A stretch of 15,662 bases of DNA from an uncultured Verrucomicrobia subdivision 3 bacterium (GTDB lineage: Bacteria; Verrucomicrobiota; Verrucomicrobiia; Limisphaerales; UBA11358), in NCBI GenBank assembly GCA_903861445.1, contig CAIOUK010000116.1:1-15662 (forward strand), read 5' to 3'. Positions 13,936 through 15,662 of the stretch are shown here, in pieces. A program made the translations under genes and the position numbers. Below the pieces are notes generated by a model. That model saw nothing but the letters and a program-made list of their open reading frames with translations, searched no databases and was not told the origin of the DNA. Every line of letters begins with the position of its first letter. Within the stretch, counting starts at the first letter, position 1.

Positions 13936-15003
13936 ATGGCAGTAAAAGTAGCAATCAACGGATTCGGCCGCATCGGCCGGATGGTCTTCCAGGCGCTCTG
14001 TGATCAGGGCTTGCTGGGCAAATCAATTGACGTCGTCGCGGTCGTGGACGTGTCTACCGACGCGGATTACTTCGCCTACCAGATGAAGTATGATTCCATC
14101 CACGGCAAGTTTAAGCACGCCGTGACGACGGAAAAAAGCGTTGCCACACTGGAAGAACCCGATGTGCTCGTGGTCAACGGTCACAAGATTAAATGCGTTG
14201 GCGCGGTGAAAGACCTCGCGACCTTGCCGTGGAAGGCCCTCGGCGTGGACATCGTCATCGAATCCACCGGCCTCTTCACTGACAGCGAAAAGGCGAAGGC
14301 TCACATTACCGCTGGTGCGAAGAAAGTCATCATTTCCGCGCCCGGCAAAGGCGAGGTCAAAACCATCGTCATGGGCGTCAACGAAGGCGAATACGAAGCG
14401 GCGAAACATCACATCGTTTCCAACGCGAGCTGCACCACGAACTGCCTCGCGCCGCTCGTGCACGTTTTGATCAAGGACGGTTTCGGCATCGAAACTGGTT
14501 TGATGACGACGATTCACGCGATGACGGCCACGCAGAAAACCGTGGACGGCCCGTCCAAGAAAGACTGGCGCGGCGGCCGTGCGGCGAGCATCAACATTAT
14601 TCCGAGCACCACTGGCGCGGCGAAAGCTGTCGGCGAAGTGTTGCCGGTCACGAAGGGCAAGCTCACGGGTATGTCTTTCCGCATTCCGACGGCGGATGTC
14701 TCGGTCGTTGATTTGACCGTCCGCACCGTGAAAGACACGAGCATCGAAGAGATTGACGCCGCGCTGAAGAAAGCCAGCACGACCTATCTCAAAGGTATTC
14801 TCGGCGTGACCGAAGAAGAACTCGTCTCCACCGACTTCATCCACGACAACCGCAGTTCCATCTACGACAGCCTCGCGACGTTGCAGAATAATCTGAAGGG
14901 CGAAAAACGCTTCTTCAAGATCGTGAGCTGGTATGACAACGAATGGGGTTACAGCAACCGCGTGGTTGACCTCGTGAATTACATCACGGCCAAAGGGATT
15001 TAA
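13936..15003 (+). CDS. gap: Glyceraldehyde-3-phosphate dehydrogenase, type I
   Basis: A 355-residue cytosolic glycolytic and gluconeogenic enzyme that oxidises glyceraldehyde 3-phosphate with phosphate to 1,3-bisphosphoglycerate. It has the N-terminal dinucleotide motif VAINGFGRIGR (5-15), Asp38 at the end of strand 2 (VVD, favouring NAD over NADP), SNASCTTNCLAP with the catalytic Cys166, and His194 in TTIHAMTATQ. The WYDNEWGYSNRV C-terminal motif is also present. It is some 15-25 residues longer than typical bacterial GAPDH, the extra residues lying in small insertions such as CDQGLLGKSIDVV and EEPDVLVVNGHKIKC. This recalls the longer GapC-like forms. It stands alone, with a promoter close to the ATG and a strong terminator after the stop. 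Confidence 0.97.
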   Translation: MAVKVAINGFGRIGRMVFQALCDQGLLGKSIDVVAVVDVSTDADYFAYQMKYDSIHGKFKHAVTTEKSVATLEEPDVLVVNGHKIKCVGAVKDLATLPWKALGVDIVIESTGLFTDSEKAKAHITAGAKKVIISAPGKGEVKTIVMGVNEGEYEAAKHHIVSNASCTTNCLAPLVHVLIKDGFGIETGLMTTIHAMTATQKTVDGPSKKDWRGGRAASINIIPSTTGAAKAVGEVLPVTKGKLTGMSFRIPTADVSVVDLTVRTVKDTSIEEIDAALKKASTTYLKGILGVTEEELVSTDFIHDNRSSIYDSLATLQNNLKGEKRFFKIVSWYDNEWGYSNRVVDLVNYITAKGI

Positions 15004-15020
15004 TTCTTCGGCTTCAATTC

Positions 15021-15055
15021 AAAACGGCGACTGGAAAACCAGTCGCCGTTTTTTT
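15021..15055. terminator. Bidirectional intrinsic terminator, gap / arsC
   Basis: A perfect 14-bp stem, AAAACGGCGACTGG (15021-15034) with CCAGTCGCCGTTTT (15039-15052), closes on an AAAA loop and runs into a T-tract to 15055. The four A at the left foot give U residues on the other strand, so it can serve both gap (rightward) and arsC (leftward). It lies 17 bases after both the gap stop and the arsC stop. Confidence 0.9.
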
Positions 15056-15072
15056 GTGAGCGAGCAAGAAAG

Positions 15073-15525
15073 TTACTTCGTTACGCTGCAGCCGTCGCGC
15101 AAACCAGCAGCGTAGGCTTCAAACACACGGCGCATCTCGTCGCGGACGGTGTGGAAACATTTGAGAATTTCCTCTTCGCTACCGGTGGCTTTCGCCGGAT
15201 CGAAGAACGGCCAATGATGCCGGTTCAATTGGCCGGGAAAAATCGGACAAGCTTGATCGGCATTGCCGCAGACGGTGATGACGGTGTGGACGGGCTGTTC
15301 CAGAAATTCCGTCAACGGCTTCGAGCGATGCTTGGAAATATCAATGCCGACTTCCGCCATCACCTTGATCGCGAGCGGATGGACGTAGCCGGCGGGCTTC
15401 GAGCCGGCGCTCTGGACATTGGCGGAATCGCCGAGCGCGGCGCGCAAAAAACCTTCGCCGATGTGGCTGCGGCACGAATTGCCGGTGCAGAGAATGAGGA
15501 TGGTGGGTTTGGAGTTCGTGAGCAT
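15073..15525 (-). CDS. arsC: Arsenate reductase, thioredoxin-coupled (LMW phosphatase fold)
   Basis: A 150-residue cytosolic enzyme that reduces arsenate to arsenite for export. It belongs to the thioredoxin-coupled class related to low-molecular-weight protein tyrosine phosphatases, not the glutaredoxin class. The P-loop ILCTGNSCRS holds nucleophile Cys13 and Arg19 (CX5R). The two relay cysteines are Cys86 and Cys93 (VCGNADQACP), with the same seven-residue spacing as Cys82 and Cys89 of the S. aureus enzyme. WPFFDPAKATGSEEE carries the general acid Asp of the DP motif. Its ATG follows the stop of the ACR3 gene by three bases with no Shine-Dalgarno site, so translation is probably coupled. 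The operon is likely controlled by an ArsR repressor upstream, outside the window. The neighbouring trxB may supply electrons through thioredoxin. Confidence 0.95.
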   Translation of the reverse strand: MLTNSKPTILILCTGNSCRSHIGEGFLRAALGDSANVQSAGSKPAGYVHPLAIKVMAEVGIDISKHRSKPLTEFLEQPVHTVITVCGNADQACPIFPGQLNRHHWPFFDPAKATGSEEEILKCFHTVRDEMRRVFEAYAAGLRDGCSVTK

Positions 15526-15528
15526 AAT

Positions 15529-15662
15529 TTAGTTTGGTTTTTGTTGATACCAACTACGTGATTGGTTGCAGATTTTACAGACGGATAACATAACCGGCAC
15601 TTCCACCAGCACGCCAACCACGGTTGCCAGTGCCGCGCCAGAACCCGCGCCGAATAGCGTGA
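15529..15662 (-). CDS. ACR3-family arsenite efflux permease, 3' end
   Basis: Only the last 43 codons are in the window; the gene begins beyond the right edge. The visible stretch contains GSGAALATVVGVLVEVPVML, the conserved last transmembrane segment of ACR3-type arsenite/H+ antiporters, which expel the arsenite made by ArsC across the inner membrane. A short cytoplasmic tail, SVCKICNQSRSWYQQKPN, holds a CxxC pair that could meet arsenite; whether that pair is usual in this subfamily I cannot check. It is upstream of and three bases from arsC, in the standard ars operon order. I call it ACR3 rather than ArsB from the VGVLVEVPVM motif. Confidence 0.88.
   Translation of the reverse strand, partial: TLFGAGSGAALATVVGVLVEVPVMLSVCKICNQSRSWYQQKPN

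Noticed and set aside
13936..15662. gap next to ars genes as a GAPDH/ArsJ-type organoarsenical resistance module
   Set aside because: gap is convergent with arsC, separated by a strong bidirectional terminator, and looks like the housekeeping enzyme; no arsJ is visible. Adjacency is probably chance.

Overview
The window most resembles a chromosomal segment of a Verrucomicrobiota bacterium, probably of the Pedosphaera/Limisphaerales type. This is inferred from the gene mix: secreted sulfatase, GH10 xylanase, BNR and PQQ-like propellers, a single-chain pyruvate carboxylase and a tiny COX24/bS22-type basic protein. GC-rich codon use and the near absence of Shine-Dalgarno sites fit this too. No sequence search was possible, so the taxon is only a guess.

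Left part (1-5760): the 3' half of a GH10 glycosidase runs rightward into a convergent M20 metallopeptidase. Upstream of the peptidase, on the same strand, is a secreted BNR-repeat protein whose base composition is visibly less GC-rich. Next comes a 446-base AT-rich spacer holding a possible 29-codon ORF and a REP-like element of nested hairpins (3730-3784). A secreted formylglycine-type sulfatase follows. GH10, BNR protein and sulfatase suggest breakdown of (sulfated) polysaccharide outside the cytoplasm.

Central part (5929-11191): core metabolism on the + strand. It has a full single-chain pyruvate carboxylase, 3-dehydroquinate synthase (aroB), a 33-residue ribosomal-type basic protein, a strong terminator, and a DUF2203 protein whose best start lies four bases past that terminator.

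Right part (11193-15662): an eight-bladed PQQ-like propeller (- strand) shares a 91-base divergent promoter region with thioredoxin reductase trxB. After trxB come a hemerythrin with a textbook sigma70 promoter and Shine-Dalgarno site, then gap (GAPDH). A 14-bp bidirectional terminator separates gap from a convergent arsenic operon (ACR3 efflux pump 3' end, then thioredoxin-coupled arsC). TrxB plausibly supplies, through thioredoxin, the electrons ArsC needs.

The most interesting non-gene signal is promoter geometry. Several genes (M20 peptidase, aroB, PQQ propeller, gap, perhaps trxB and sulfatase) have a -35/-10 pair whose -10 ends only 6-10 bases before the ATG. aroB and the peptidase share TATCCTTRCGCCATG. 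This implies leaderless or nearly leaderless mRNAs. Other points worth checking are a frameshift-prone 7-bp tandem repeat inside the peptidase gene, a hemerythrin with Asn at an expected iron-ligand His, and the terminator abutting the DUF2203 start. I saw no defence system, CRISPR array, insertion sequence or RNA gene.
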